A DNA stretch of 64,000 bases from Armatimonadota bacterium (GTDB lineage Bacteria; Armatimonadota; UBA5829). The position numbers were made by a program, and so were the translations under genes. The notes under the pieces were generated by a model that was not told the origin of the DNA, made no database searches, and saw nothing but the letters and a program-made list of their open reading frames with translations. Shown here in pieces: positions 8,291-17,772 of this stretch (its first letter is position 1; each line of letters starts with the position of its first letter). The stretch is from NCBI GenBank assembly GCA_023474015.1, contig JAMCYN010000020.1:1-64000 (forward strand), in the 5' to 3' direction.

Positions 8291-8950
8291 CTACCAGTGG
8301 AGTTCCGACAGCTTGAAGGTGTCGGTGGTCGCGAACTTCTCGCGTACGCCGCCGATGATATAAAGGAGCAGATACACGGTCACGACCACCTCGGTGGCGA
8401 TGCCCGCGAGAGCCGTCTCCTTGATCGTCGGGGCCAGGCTCACCAGACTCAGATGGACGCCGTTTTCGAGCAGGCACAGGCCGATAACGGTCTTGATCGC
8501 GTCGCGCCGGGTAAGTATCGCATAGAGTCCCAGCGCGAATACAGTAAACGCGACAGCCAGGTTCGTCCCCGCAAGCTCCCTCAGCCCACCGGTCACGTTG
8601 ATGAAAAGCCCGGCGTGCATGTGCATGAGCTTATACATCAAGCTCAGCGCCACGATCAGCAGCACCGCCGAGACGCCGAACCCGATCACGGGCCTGGTCT
8701 CCACCTCGGTTCCCTCAGTCGATCTCCACAGGAACCACGGGACCAGTATCGCCTTCGTCACGAGCGCGGTCGCCGCCCAATAGATCAGTGCGCTGTTCTG
8801 CGCCGAATACGCCGCCAACAGGCCGCATATCAACAATGCCTGGAAGAAATAGGCGACCGTCGCGTGCCGCAGGTTTCGCGCCTCGACCGCCGCGAAGCTC
8901 GTGAATATCATCATCAGGCTCAAAGTGTGGACCAAACTCGTGCTTACCAT
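8291..8950 (-). CDS. hyfE: Hydrogenase membrane subunit HyfE (NuoK-like)
   Basis: 219 aa with about seven predicted transmembrane helices. The C-terminal half (IGLCLLENGVHLSLVSLAP) matches the NuoK/MnhC fold with a buried Glu, and the N-terminal half is the extension typical of HyfE. Start ATG with GGGGTG upstream, 2 nt after hyfC. It is part of the membrane arm beside the antiporter subunits. Confidence 0.85.
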   Translation of the reverse strand: MVSTSLVHTLSLMMIFTSFAAVEARNLRHATVAYFFQALLICGLLAAYSAQNSALIYWAATALVTKAILVPWFLWRSTEGTEVETRPVIGFGVSAVLLIVALSLMYKLMHMHAGLFINVTGGLRELAGTNLAVAFTVFALGLYAILTRRDAIKTVIGLCLLENGVHLSLVSLAPTIKETALAGIATEVVVTVYLLLYIIGGVREKFATTDTFKLSELHW

Positions 8951-8952
8951 AT

Positions 8953-9849
8953 CTACACCCCGATCACCGCGAAGGCCAGGGCCGCCAGCGACACAAACAG
9001 CAGCCTGCCCATGTAGTTCATCGCCTTATCGATCCGCATTCTGGGACTCACGGCCTCGACCACCGCCGCCAGCACGAAGAGAATCAATACCTTGACCAAT
9101 GCGCCCACCACGGCGAGCGGCCAGGGCTTGAGCACCGGCCATGGCACGAATATCTGCACCAGCAGCAGCGCATACACGAGTTGACGCACCAGCAGGGCGA
9201 GCTTAAGCAGCGCCAGGTTCGGCCCACTCTGCTCCATCAACGGCCCGTCCACGATCTCGCTCTCGGCCTCGGCTATGTCGAACGGCAGCTTGCCCATGGT
9301 CGCCTGAAGCGCGAGGAAAAACGCAATTCCGGCGGCGACCATCGAAACCGACGGCCCCGCGCCGATGTTCCACGTCGACATGTCCGCGAGCTTCAGCGAC
9401 TGGCTCTTCACCGCCGCCGTTATCAGCGCCGCCACGACTATCGGCTCCACCGAGAGCATCATCATCACCTCGCGCGCGGCCCCGGCGCTGGCGAACGGAT
9501 TTGCTGACGCCGCCGCCATAAGGATTATTGCCGCCGCCCCGAGGGTAAGGAAATATATCCAGGTAATCATGTCCCCGCGCCCACCCGTGGCGCCCGCTCC
9601 CATCGGCGTCAGCACCGCCACAACCAGGAACGACGCGAGCGCGACCGCCGGGGCGAACCGGAACATCGCGCTCGTAGTACAGCGCAGGTCTTCCTTGCCC
9701 AGGAGCTTCAATATGTCGATATATGTCTGCGTCAGCGGCGGCCCCTTTCGCGAGTGGATAATTGCCTTGACCTTCCTTACAGCGCCATCAAAGATGGGCG
9801 CAAGGACCAGGGCCACCGCGCCATTTATTATCGCGTTGGTTATCGGCAT
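8953..9849 (-). CDS. hyfC: Hydrogenase membrane subunit HyfC/HycD (NuoH-like)
   Basis: 298 aa, about eight transmembrane helices. The KAIIHSRKGPPLTQTYIDILKL segment and GKLPFDIAEAESEIVDGP match the NuoH/HycD family, which joins the hydrophilic hydrogenase module to the membrane arm. The ATG at 9849 has GGAGGTGG upstream and is preferred to a longer open frame that adds non-hydrophobic residues overlapping hyfB's end. Confidence 0.93.
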   Translation of the reverse strand: MPITNAIINGAVALVLAPIFDGAVRKVKAIIHSRKGPPLTQTYIDILKLLGKEDLRCTTSAMFRFAPAVALASFLVVAVLTPMGAGATGGRGDMITWIYFLTLGAAAIILMAAASANPFASAGAAREVMMMLSVEPIVVAALITAAVKSQSLKLADMSTWNIGAGPSVSMVAAGIAFFLALQATMGKLPFDIAEAESEIVDGPLMEQSGPNLALLKLALLVRQLVYALLLVQIFVPWPVLKPWPLAVVGALVKVLILFVLAAVVEAVSPRMRIDKAMNYMGRLLFVSLAALAFAVIGV

Positions 9850-9863
9850 AGCCACCTCCAACT

Positions 9864-11861
9864 CTACTTCACCACCCAGATCAGCACGGCGATCACCAAG
9901 ACCATCCCGGCCACCTGCCATATCATATATAGCTGCGGGATGCCGACGTGCGACCGGCTGACCTTATCGACCGCGTTCCCGCCCGTTCGGACCAGCGGGT
10001 TATAGAGCCATGTGTCAAGGTCCAGCGCCGCGCGGAGTCTCTTCAGACCCGGCCAGCGCGGGATCGGCACGTGCGGGTATACCTTTGCGAACGCCTCGTT
10101 GAACGGCGAGTAGAACCCCTTCGCCCTGAAACGAAGCTCATCGGACGGGTGCTCCTCGCCGCACAGCCAGTTTGGAACGGCCCGCACCTGAGCGCGCCCC
10201 GAGCTTCTGATGAGCTCAGCAATTAGAAAACAGACCAGCAGTCCGCCGAAGAGAAGCAGCGGACTCCACGCCGCCGATATAGCGCCGCCCGTGGGAAGCG
10301 TGCCAAAGCTGCCACTGCGGGTCACATAGAATGCCTGAGAAAGGCCCGCGCCGAATATGCGGCTCACGGCCCCCATGGCCCAGAATGGACTCAGGCCCAC
10401 GGCGATACACACCAGCGCCAACACTCCCTGTGCCAAGTTCATAGTCCCCGGCAGCGGCACGGTCGGCTGAGGGGCATCCGTGGCTCCCAGAAATGCCGTA
10501 CTGTAAAACTTGAGCGCATACGCCAGTGTGCTGAGGCTTACGAAGAAGGCCACCACCGCCGCCGCTATGAACGGCGCAAACTGAAGCCCTCCGGATATGG
10601 ACGCCTGGTAGATAACCCACTTGGAGGCAAAACCGTTGGTCGGCGGTAGGCCCGCGAGACTGAGCACGCCGATAAGCCCCGCTCCGGCGGCAATAGGCAT
10701 CACGGCCGACAGGCCGCCGATCTTGTTCAGGTCACGCGTGCCGGTGGAGAACAATACCGAACCCGCGCTCATAAATAGCAGCGACTTGTAGACCGCGTCG
10801 TTCAATATATGGAATCCCGCTCCGAGAAAACCCAGCAGCGCCAGATTTTCGAGACCCTTGTGGCCCGTGAACGCGACCCCAATACCCAGCGCGAGAAAGA
10901 TATACCCTGTCTGGCTGATGCTGGAGAACGCCAGGAGGCGCTTGCTGTCATTCTGGCGCATTGCGGTGACCCCGCCCACAAATGCCGACAGCGTCCCGAG
11001 CGCGGCGATGATCACGCCCCAGGTCATTAGTTCCGCGCGCGTGCCCGCGTCCGGCAGCATCCCCCAGAACACCCTCAGCACGCCGTAGGCTCCAAGCTTG
11101 ATCATCACCCCGGAGAGTATCGCCGAAACCCCTGAAGGGGCCGCCGGGTGTGCGTCGGGGAGCCAATCGCCGAATGGAAAAATACCGGCCTTTGTCGAGA
11201 ACGCGATCAAATACAGCGCAAGTAGCAGATTCCGCAAGACCGGCCCAAGCATCTCCATCCCGGCCCTGTGGGCCTCGAATGAGAACGATCCGGTCATCCG
11301 CCACAGCACTACAGCCGTCACCAGCAGCCCGGCAGTCGCCACATGCGTCATCACGAAATACTTGAATCCCGCCCTCACCGCCTCGGGGCTGTCGCGCTCG
11401 AACGTGACCAGGAAGTAGGATGCGAGCGTCATCAGCTCCCACAGCACGATGAAAAACAGCCAGTCCGCCACACAAACCACACCAACCATCCCCGCCAGGA
11501 ACACCTGAAGCAGGAAATAAAACCTGCCCGGGCTTTCGTGCCTGTAAATGCCCATGTAACCGACTGAGTAGAGGGTCGAAAGGAACGAGACCGCCGTAAT
11601 GATCAGCAGAAACCCTGCCCCGAGCAGGTCCAGCGATACGCTAAGCTCGCTTCCGAAGCCGGGCAGCGCAACGATAAACGCATGCGCGGGCTTGCCGCTC
11701 GCAAGGACGCTCAACGCCGCCATCCACGCGAACGCCGTCGCGGCCCCGACGAATACCGTCGCCATCCACCCCGCCGACCGCCAGGAACGCATCAGCCCGG
11801 CGGCAATCGCGCCCGCGATCAGCAATGCAAATGCGACCTCCACATATATGCCAACCATCAT
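9864..11861 (-). CDS. hyfB: Large antiporter-like membrane subunit HyfB/HycC
   Basis: 665 aa, the length of HyfB. The motif block TKAGIFPFGDWLPDAHPAAPSG and many transmembrane helices place it in the NuoL/HycC group; the extra C-terminal region (about 500-665, ending in a hydrophobic helix) is typical of HycC/HyfB. Two ATG codons lie in tandem; the first (11861) has GGGGAG about 7 nt upstream. The open frame reads 21 codons further into repeat sequence and is not used. Confidence 0.9.
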   Translation of the reverse strand: MMVGIYVEVAFALLIAGAIAAGLMRSWRSAGWMATVFVGAATAFAWMAALSVLASGKPAHAFIVALPGFGSELSVSLDLLGAGFLLIITAVSFLSTLYSVGYMGIYRHESPGRFYFLLQVFLAGMVGVVCVADWLFFIVLWELMTLASYFLVTFERDSPEAVRAGFKYFVMTHVATAGLLVTAVVLWRMTGSFSFEAHRAGMEMLGPVLRNLLLALYLIAFSTKAGIFPFGDWLPDAHPAAPSGVSAILSGVMIKLGAYGVLRVFWGMLPDAGTRAELMTWGVIIAALGTLSAFVGGVTAMRQNDSKRLLAFSSISQTGYIFLALGIGVAFTGHKGLENLALLGFLGAGFHILNDAVYKSLLFMSAGSVLFSTGTRDLNKIGGLSAVMPIAAGAGLIGVLSLAGLPPTNGFASKWVIYQASISGGLQFAPFIAAAVVAFFVSLSTLAYALKFYSTAFLGATDAPQPTVPLPGTMNLAQGVLALVCIAVGLSPFWAMGAVSRIFGAGLSQAFYVTRSGSFGTLPTGGAISAAWSPLLLFGGLLVCFLIAELIRSSGRAQVRAVPNWLCGEEHPSDELRFRAKGFYSPFNEAFAKVYPHVPIPRWPGLKRLRAALDLDTWLYNPLVRTGGNAVDKVSRSHVGIPQLYMIWQVAGMVLVIAVLIWVVK

Positions 11862-11878
11862 GTCCAACTCCCCGAAGC

Positions 11879-11911
11879 TAGAGGTTAGAGGTTGGAAGTT
11901 AGAGGTTAGAA
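11879..11911. repeat. GAGGTTAGA tandem intergenic repeat
   Basis: Short degenerate tandem repeats of GAGGTTAGA / GGTTGGAA / GTTAGAGG lie between hyfD and hyfB. A related array occurs at 57548-57582 upstream of ilvC, and a single unit near 55930. The function is unknown. Confidence 0.65.
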
Positions 11912-11943
11912 GGCCCCAACCCAAACCTCGTTGCTCAGAACGG

Positions 11944-13452
11944 TCATGGAATGCTCAAATGCGAAACCAACGGTATGCCCACAAGTGGAGCCACCAAAGT
12001 GAGTATTATCATGCCGATGAGCACCCAGTCCATGCTCGGCGGCGGGTCCATGGCTCCAACCGGTTCAGGCTGCGCGTCCGGAGCAGTGTCGGACTTGTGC
12101 TGCATTTTGGCCTTGGCTGTTCGCGTGGGAACCCCGAAGAAGACCTTCTGCCCGACCCAAAGGAACCATCCGAACGCGATCAGGCTTTCTATCAGGACCA
12201 GTATCAGCGCCACCGGCCCGAACGCGCCCGCAACCTGCAGCGCGCCCGCAAGCACATACATCTTGCTCCAGAAGCACGCGAGCGGCGGTATCCCCGTAAG
12301 CGCGAACGCTCCCACGAAGAACCCGACCGCCGCTATGGGCATACTGCGCCCCAGTCCCGAGAGCTTGGCCATACTGCGAGTGCCCGTTGCGTAAGCTATT
12401 GCGCCCACCGTCAGAAACAGTGTCGTCTTCGCGCAGGCATGCATCAGTATATGAAGCACGGCCCCCCTCGAGGCCATATCCGCGCCCAGGGTGCCGATCC
12501 CAAGTCCCAGGAATATGTATCCGAGTTGCGCGATAGTTGAGTAGGCCAGCAGGCGCTTGATGTCATCCTGGAAGAAATAGAGGTAGAGCGCGGCGAACAT
12601 TGTCACCAGCGCCGCAATTGAGATCAACAATCCCATCCCCGACGGCAAATGCCACCCCGCAAGGAGCAATCTTGCAGTCAGGAACACACCCGCCTTGACC
12701 ATCGCCGCCGCGTGCAAATAGGCGCTGATCGGGGTTGGCGCGGCCATCGCGTCGGGAAGCCATGTGTGAAACGGCACCTGCGCGCTCTTCGCCCATGCGG
12801 CGATCAAAAACAGCGCGAACGCTCCCGCGCGGGCGTTGGGGGACATCAGCCCGAGGGCGGAAAAGCTCATCGAGCCGGTCGCGCTCATCACCCACACAAG
12901 CCCGCCGATGAAGAACAGCCCGCCCAATGACGTCATCACCAGCGCCTTCATGCCGGCCTTGAGGCTCTCGGGGTTATCGTAGATCGAAATCAGCGCCCAG
13001 GAGCACAGGGTGGTCATTTCCCAGAAGATCAGAAGTTGAAGAAGCGTGGGTGAGAGGGCGATTCCGACCATAGAGCCTACAAAGAGCATCAGCCAAAAGT
13101 AATACCGCGCCTGGCCGGAGCGTGTCGGGTGCTCGTGATTTCCGGGCGAAAGATAACCAATCGAGTAGATGGTTATCGCGACTCCAATCACCGTCGAGGC
13201 GAGCATCATCAAAATGGCCAGGGGATCGAGCTGATACCCGCACACCCCCTTGGACGCCGCCGGTCCCAACCACGGCTGGCCGCCGTAGAGAGCCGTCACG
13301 CGAGGCATGCCCACCGAGAGCGCGATGGCCGCGATGGCAGTCAGCACCGATGTCGCCACAGCAACATACTTCGAGGCTTTATCCCTGACCGCTAGGCATG
13401 CGACGGCACCCAAGAACGGTATGCCGATAACCGCTACCGCCAACGACTGCAT
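11944..13452 (-). CDS. hyfD: Antiporter-like membrane subunit HyfD (NuoL/MrpA-like)
   Basis: 502 aa, multi-helix Proton_antipo_M family protein. The segment AQVPFHTWLPDAMAAPTPIS followed by AYLHAAAMVKAG is of the MrpA/NuoL type, unlike the other two antiporter-like subunits in this operon. It lies between hyfI and hyfB. ATG with GGGGGTGAG upstream. Assignment as HyfD rests on size and position; an Mrp-like origin is equally possible. Confidence 0.83.
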   Translation of the reverse strand: MQSLAVAVIGIPFLGAVACLAVRDKASKYVAVATSVLTAIAAIALSVGMPRVTALYGGQPWLGPAASKGVCGYQLDPLAILMMLASTVIGVAITIYSIGYLSPGNHEHPTRSGQARYYFWLMLFVGSMVGIALSPTLLQLLIFWEMTTLCSWALISIYDNPESLKAGMKALVMTSLGGLFFIGGLVWVMSATGSMSFSALGLMSPNARAGAFALFLIAAWAKSAQVPFHTWLPDAMAAPTPISAYLHAAAMVKAGVFLTARLLLAGWHLPSGMGLLISIAALVTMFAALYLYFFQDDIKRLLAYSTIAQLGYIFLGLGIGTLGADMASRGAVLHILMHACAKTTLFLTVGAIAYATGTRSMAKLSGLGRSMPIAAVGFFVGAFALTGIPPLACFWSKMYVLAGALQVAGAFGPVALILVLIESLIAFGWFLWVGQKVFFGVPTRTAKAKMQHKSDTAPDAQPEPVGAMDPPPSMDWVLIGMIILTLVAPLVGIPLVSHLSIP

Positions 13453-13456
13453 CGTC

Positions 13457-13999
13457 TCACCCCCTCCCTCCGGCTCTCGTCCGGGGAGTCACGGCGGGTG
13501 TGTCTTTCCACCCCTCAAGGTATTTATCCAGATCGAAGCCGGGCGGGATATGCTCCTCGTGCTGTGCGGCAACTTTTTTCGGCACCAGCCCCAGCGCCAG
13601 GGCCGCGCCGTAGACTATCGCCTCCGGCCTCGGGGGACAGCCGGGGATGTGCATAGTAACGGGCACGACCTTATCCGCGCCGCCGAGGATATTATACGTA
13701 TCGAACCAGATATTGCCGCCCACCGCGCACGCGCCAACGGCGATCACGACCTTCGGGTCCGGGGTCGCCTCATACAGCCGCCTGAGCGCCGGGGCCACCT
13801 GCCTGCTCACCGAGCCCGATATCACAAGCGCGTCCGCATGCCGGGGGCTGCCGACCAGCTTCATTCCAAACCGCTCCACATCATAATATGGCGTGAGCAC
13901 GTCGATCACTTCGATGTCGCAGCCATTGCAGGCGCCGCAGTTCGTATGGAACAGCCACAGTGACTTCGGGAACATTTTCTTGCACAGTCCGGATATCAT
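13457..13999 (-). CDS. hyfI: [NiFe]-hydrogenase small subunit HyfI (NuoB-like)
   Basis: 180 aa. It carries the proximal [4Fe-4S] cluster: NCGACNGCDIE (two Cys), GACAVGG and IPGCPPRPE supply the four ligands, as in HycG/HyfI/NuoB. No Tat signal is present, consistent with a cytoplasm-facing group 4 enzyme. It overlaps hyfH by 4 nt (ATGA) and has GAGGAG before its ATG. Confidence 0.94.
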   Translation of the reverse strand: MISGLCKKMFPKSLWLFHTNCGACNGCDIEVIDVLTPYYDVERFGMKLVGSPRHADALVISGSVSRQVAPALRRLYEATPDPKVVIAVGACAVGGNIWFDTYNILGGADKVVPVTMHIPGCPPRPEAIVYGAALALGLVPKKVAAQHEEHIPPGFDLDKYLEGWKDTPAVTPRTRAGGRG

Positions 14000-14526
14000 A
14001 GCTGCTCCTCACCCTCCCTCACGAGCGGCCTGGGCGGGGTGAACTCCAGCGGAGGCTTCGTGGGGAATATCCCATGCTTGTTCTCATCGCCCGGCCCCCT
14101 GCCCCGCCAGCGTTTGCTCGCGAACTTGTCGATGGCGTTGTCGTACTCGAAGCACCGCCCGCACCTCTGGCAGCTCGACATCCAGACGTTCATGTCGGAC
14201 TTCAAGTCGGCCTTATCGGGCGTGGCGGTCTCGAACTGGTCCGTGGGCCAGATCGCGCTTTCAGGGCAGACCTCGAAGCAGCGCGCGCACTGGATACAGC
14301 GGTCGAGGTAAAACACGATCCGCGCGACCTCGCCCATATCCTCGATGACGATGCACCTCGGCGGGCAGACGTTCGCGCACCCGCCGCAGCCGATGCACTT
14401 GCGCGCGTCGAACTCGACCTTGCCCCGGAACTTCGGCGGGACCTTCACCGGCTCGAACGGATACTTGAGCGTCACCCGCCCCGCGCCGAAGCATATCACG
14501 GCTTCTTTTAGTTTCGCCTTAAACAT
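13996..14526 (-). CDS. hyfH: Ferredoxin-like subunit HyfH (NuoI-like)
   Basis: 176 aa. Two [4Fe-4S] motifs are visible, CIGCGGCANVCP and CIQCARCFEVCP (about residues 41-90), joining small subunit and soluble electron-input module. A third Cys group (CQRCGRC, about residue 120) is an extension with no assignment. The start at 14526 overlaps hyfG by 8 nt; the frame continues 47 codons upstream but inside hyfG. Confidence 0.92.
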   Translation of the reverse strand: MFKAKLKEAVICFGAGRVTLKYPFEPVKVPPKFRGKVEFDARKCIGCGGCANVCPPRCIVIEDMGEVARIVFYLDRCIQCARCFEVCPESAIWPTDQFETATPDKADLKSDMNVWMSSCQRCGRCFEYDNAIDKFASKRWRGRGPGDENKHGIFPTKPPLEFTPPRPLVREGEEQL

Positions 14527-16198
14527 GGGTCTTCCGCCTCGACATCTCTTCCAGATCCTCCCTCGTATACACGCGGATCTTGTTCGTGTTGACATCCAGC
14601 GTCTCGACGCGCTCGGTGCAGGAGAAGCACGGGTCGTAGCTCCCGAGGCATATCGGGACATCCGCAAGCTGCTCCCCTTCGATCATAACGCCCACCGCCT
14701 GGAGGTTGGGATACGTCGGCGCCCTCACCCGCCAGCGATACGGCCGGTTCTCATCACCCGAGAGTATATAATGATGCGCCTCACCTCGCGCGGCCTCGAC
14801 CGAGCACAGCCCGATCCTGCCCGCCGGAAGCTCCTGGTCGATCTTCGCCATCACCGGCCCCGCCGGCATGTCATCCAGGCACTTGCGGACCAGCCGGATC
14901 GACTCGAACGTCTCGAAGAGCCTCACCAGCGTCCGCGCCCATATGTCGCACCCGTCCTGCACCTGCTTTTGCACCCCGAGTTCCGCGTAGGCCGCGTATG
15001 GATGGTCCACTCGGCAGTCTATCGCCACATTGGAACCCCGCGCAACTGGACCCACCACCGCCAGCGACCGCGCCTCTTCCTCCGTAAGCACCCCAACGCC
15101 TTTCAGACGCGCCATCAGGGTCGTATCGATCGCGACCGCATCCACGACCGCCTTGAACTCCTGCTCCACTTTATCGATCACCCGGCGGATGTCATCGACG
15201 GCCTCGGGGGTGATGTCGAACCTCACCCCGCCGATCAAATTGGATGAATAGTGCTTGCGGTTGCCGGTGACCCGCTCCATCAGCCACATCACCGGTTCGC
15301 GAATCCGCCAGAGCTGCATCAATACCGTGTCGAACCCGATGATATGGCCCGCGAGGCCGACCCACAGCAGGTGGCTGTGGATGCGCTCAAGTTCAAGGAG
15401 CAGGCTGCGGATATACTTCGCGCGCATCGGCACATCGACCTCGCACGCGCTCTCCACGGCCTCGCAGTAGGCGCAGGAGTGGACCTGCCCGCATATTCCG
15501 CAAATCTGCTGCGCCACAAACGGGACCTGGTTGTAGTTCAACTCGCTGTCCCCGAGTTTTTCGACCGCGCGGTGATTGTAGAAACCCCGATAATCCGACC
15601 CGACCACCGTCTCGCCATCCAAAAACAGCCTGAAGTAGGCCGGTTCTTCGAGCGTAGGATAGAACGGCCCCATTGGAAACACCGTGGTCCCCTCGGGAGC
15701 GTCCTTTCGGGGCGGAGTGTTGAGCGGCTCGAACGGGAAGCGGGCATTGTATTCGATCTCACGGCGCAGGGGGTGGATATCGGTGGGGAAATCATCAGGC
15801 AGGACAAGGCGGCGCGGATCGGGATGCCCGACCGGCTCGATCCCCAGCATGTCGAACGCCTCTCGCTCAGACCATGCGGCGGCGGGGACTTCGGGTGTGA
15901 TGGATGCGACCCTGAGGTCGTTCGCGGGCACGCGGGAGTGCAGCACCAGGAAGCGCTTGTCCTCGTCGAACGCGAGCACATAGGAGATGCTGAAATCGCC
16001 GGATTTCTCACGGTTATCGGTCCCAACGCTAATCACGAACCGCGCGCCAAGCTGATTGACGGCGTACTTTGCCACGACCGGCAGGTCTTCACGGGGAATC
16101 GTGGCGAGGACCTGGTCCTTGACATGCTCCTGGAACCCCTCCAGGATGTCAGGAAAGTGCGTCCATAGGTCTGATAGATATTCCTGCTGGTTAGCCAT
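14519..16198 (-). CDS. hyfG: [NiFe]-hydrogenase large subunit, NuoC-NuoD fusion (HyfG/HycE)
   Basis: 559 aa. The N-terminal third is NuoC-like (30-kDa) and the rest NuoD-like, as in HycE/HyfG. Both nickel-binding motifs are complete: ICGICGQVHSC (about residue 233) and DPCFSC (about 524), so this should be a real H2 enzyme, not an Ehr-type or complex I homologue. After DPCFSCTER a tail of 29 residues remains, like the HycE tail removed by HycI after Arg. ATG at 16198 (GGAGA upstream) is preferred to an ATG 18 nt earlier without a ribosome site. Confidence 0.94.
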   Translation of the reverse strand: MANQQEYLSDLWTHFPDILEGFQEHVKDQVLATIPREDLPVVAKYAVNQLGARFVISVGTDNREKSGDFSISYVLAFDEDKRFLVLHSRVPANDLRVASITPEVPAAAWSEREAFDMLGIEPVGHPDPRRLVLPDDFPTDIHPLRREIEYNARFPFEPLNTPPRKDAPEGTTVFPMGPFYPTLEEPAYFRLFLDGETVVGSDYRGFYNHRAVEKLGDSELNYNQVPFVAQQICGICGQVHSCAYCEAVESACEVDVPMRAKYIRSLLLELERIHSHLLWVGLAGHIIGFDTVLMQLWRIREPVMWLMERVTGNRKHYSSNLIGGVRFDITPEAVDDIRRVIDKVEQEFKAVVDAVAIDTTLMARLKGVGVLTEEEARSLAVVGPVARGSNVAIDCRVDHPYAAYAELGVQKQVQDGCDIWARTLVRLFETFESIRLVRKCLDDMPAGPVMAKIDQELPAGRIGLCSVEAARGEAHHYILSGDENRPYRWRVRAPTYPNLQAVGVMIEGEQLADVPICLGSYDPCFSCTERVETLDVNTNKIRVYTREDLEEMSRRKTHV

Positions 16199-16224
16199 AT
16201 CGTTCTCCAGACTCATTCCGGTGT

Positions 16225-16281
16225 ATCGGGAACTTTATTCCCGATACGTGCGGTTCGTTTCGGGAACAAGATTCCCGAAAC
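16225..16281. repeat. Two tandem TTCGGGAA-type hairpins at the end of hycI
   Basis: Two palindromes sit side by side: TATCGGGAA facing TTCCCGATA (16225-16247) and GTTTCGGGAA facing TTCCCGAAAC (16257-16281). They encode the last dozen codons and stop of hycI. The same CGGGATTT / AAATCCCG words recur at 40100 and 40242. Confidence 0.75.
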
Positions 16282-16735
16282 ACCGGGGCAATATCATCTT
16301 TGCCAGATTTTCAGCGGACCGGCTCACTTCGGCGCACATCGGCGCTCCCTGCCTCACATCTCGCGGCTGAACCGCCAAGAGCCTGCATGTGCACCCAAGC
16401 TCGTTCTCCAGATACCCCATCGTAAGTTTCAGCGGCGCTCGGTGGGTATCGAACCCCTTCGAGCGCAAAACATCCGGCGCTAGCAAAGCCGCGTCACCCG
16501 GCGCGCCCCCGAAATCGACCGCGTCTATGAACAACACCATCTCCGGCGCGAGTTCGCGAATCCTCCAGGTCTCTATCTCAGGCGACGCCCCGGCGTCGAT
16601 CACATTCTCAACGCCCGCATCAGCAAGCATCCCCGCGATCATCGGCCCGACGGCATCGTCGCCTCGGCTCGCATCCCCAACACCGACAACGACAACGCGA
16701 CCGCGAAGCGCATCTTTCAACTCATCAATCAACAT
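16235..16735 (-). CDS. hycI: Hydrogenase maturation endopeptidase HycI
   Basis: 166 aa. This protease removes the C-terminal tail of the large subunit after nickel insertion. Family features: VVVVGVGDASRGDDAVGP (nickel-sensing Asp), FIDAVDFGG and HRAPLKLTMGYLE with the His ligand. Start ATG 16735 with AGGT upstream; the frame runs 15 codons further into a dispersed repeat. The C-terminal residues (about the last 14, GNLVPETNRTYRE) and the stop are encoded by the hairpin repeats 16225-16281, so the tail is probably not conserved. Confidence 0.88.
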   Translation of the reverse strand: MLIDELKDALRGRVVVVGVGDASRGDDAVGPMIAGMLADAGVENVIDAGASPEIETWRIRELAPEMVLFIDAVDFGGAPGDAALLAPDVLRSKGFDTHRAPLKLTMGYLENELGCTCRLLAVQPRDVRQGAPMCAEVSRSAENLAKMILPRCFGNLVPETNRTYRE

Positions 16736-16779
16736 GCAGACCTGTTGGGCCAGATTTGCAATCTGGACCCTTTCCGGCA

Positions 16780-16878
16780 ATCTCGGGATTTGTAATCCCG
16801 CCAGCCTTACGTTCGTGCAAGGGGATCACAGATCCCCAGATTGCCCCTTTCGTCCCGGATTGCAAATCCGGACGAACA
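16780..16878. repeat. Dispersed TTGCAAATCCGGAC hairpin repeat, copy 1
   Basis: Contains CGGGATTTGTAATCCCG and GGGGATCACAGATCCCC hairpins, then the shared stretch AGATTGCCCCTTTCGTCCCG and a GGATTGCAAATCC palindrome. Copies occur at 41538-41594 (reverse orientation) and 47920-47976. It fills the hydG-hycI gap. Confidence 0.8.
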
Positions 16879-16885
16879 AGGTGCG

Positions 16886-17770
16886 TCACAGGTTCAGTTC
16901 CGGCAGCGACAGCAGCTCCTTATAGGTAAACACCGGCCCCTCGGTGCATAGATAGACATGGTTCACGCAGCAGTGGCCGCACTTGCCGACGCCGCACTTC
17001 ATATATCGCTCCAGGCTCATCACGATACGGTCCTCGGAGAAGCCCATCTTAAGCAGCGCGATGGTCGCAAACTTGATCATAATCGGAGGCCCGCACGTGA
17101 ACGCCACGGCTTTCGATGGGTTGATTCGCATCTTCTCGAAAAGCACGGTGACGACCCCGATCTCCTCGTTCCAGGTATCGTCGGGAACATCGACCGTCTC
17201 CAGCAGGTGCATATCATCCCGCACGGACCACAGTTCGAGGTCATACTTGAAATTGCGGTCGGCGGGGGTCCGCGCGCCGTAGAGCAGCCAGAAGTCGCCG
17301 TAGCTTGCGCGGTCTTCGAGGATTCTGTATATCGCGGGCCGAAGAGGAGCAAGGCCGCAGCCTCCGCCCACGATCACTATATCCTGTCCTCTCACGTCCT
17401 CCAGAGGCCAGCAGTTGCCGAGCGGGCCGCGCACGCCCACCTTGTCGCCGACTTTCAGCCGATGCATCGCTCCCGTGACCTTGCCGCGCTCAACGACCGT
17501 CAACTCGAAAAAGTCTTTCTCGGACGGGTTCGATGCAAATCCGATAGGCGCCTCACCCGCGCCGAAGACGGTCACCTCCACGAACTGCCCCGGCTCCCAC
17601 TTGAACGACCTGGCATACTCCTTGTCCTCGAACCGCAGCCTGAATGTTTTGCTGTCGGGGGTCTCGTCGATGATCTTGTCTATGACCGCGACCATCGGCA
17701 CATAAAGGTTCATGCTCGGCTGATCGGTCACTCCCCACATTTTTCTTGGTCTGGCCGCCGTTAGTTCCAT
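16886..17770 (-). CDS. hydG: FAD/NAD(P)-binding electron-transfer subunit, HydG-like (sulfhydrogenase gamma)
   Basis: 294 aa of the ferredoxin-NADP reductase family: FAD-binding barrel (about 25-125, with KWEPGQFVEVTVFG and ASNPSEKDFFELTV), pyridine nucleotide domain (GQDIVIVGGGCGLAPLRP, about 130) and a C-terminal [2Fe-2S] Cys set (CGVGKCGHCC...C). Such subunits accept or deliver electrons to NAD(P)(H) in cytosolic group 3b hydrogenases and in PyrK-like enzymes. Here it lies in a group 4 operon, 3 nt after hydB, which suggests a NAD(P)H-linked hydrogenase. GAGGTG precedes the ATG. The coenzyme cannot be read from sequence by eye. Confidence 0.88.
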   Translation of the reverse strand: MELTAARPRKMWGVTDQPSMNLYVPMVAVIDKIIDETPDSKTFRLRFEDKEYARSFKWEPGQFVEVTVFGAGEAPIGFASNPSEKDFFELTVVERGKVTGAMHRLKVGDKVGVRGPLGNCWPLEDVRGQDIVIVGGGCGLAPLRPAIYRILEDRASYGDFWLLYGARTPADRNFKYDLELWSVRDDMHLLETVDVPDDTWNEEIGVVTVLFEKMRINPSKAVAFTCGPPIMIKFATIALLKMGFSEDRIVMSLERYMKCGVGKCGHCCVNHVYLCTEGPVFTYKELLSLPELNL

Positions 17771-17772
17771 AG

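Noticed and set aside
14519..16198. Complex I-like or Ehr-type enzyme without hydrogenase activity
   Set aside because: All four nickel-binding cysteines and the protease-cleavable tail are present, with hyp and hycI genes alongside.
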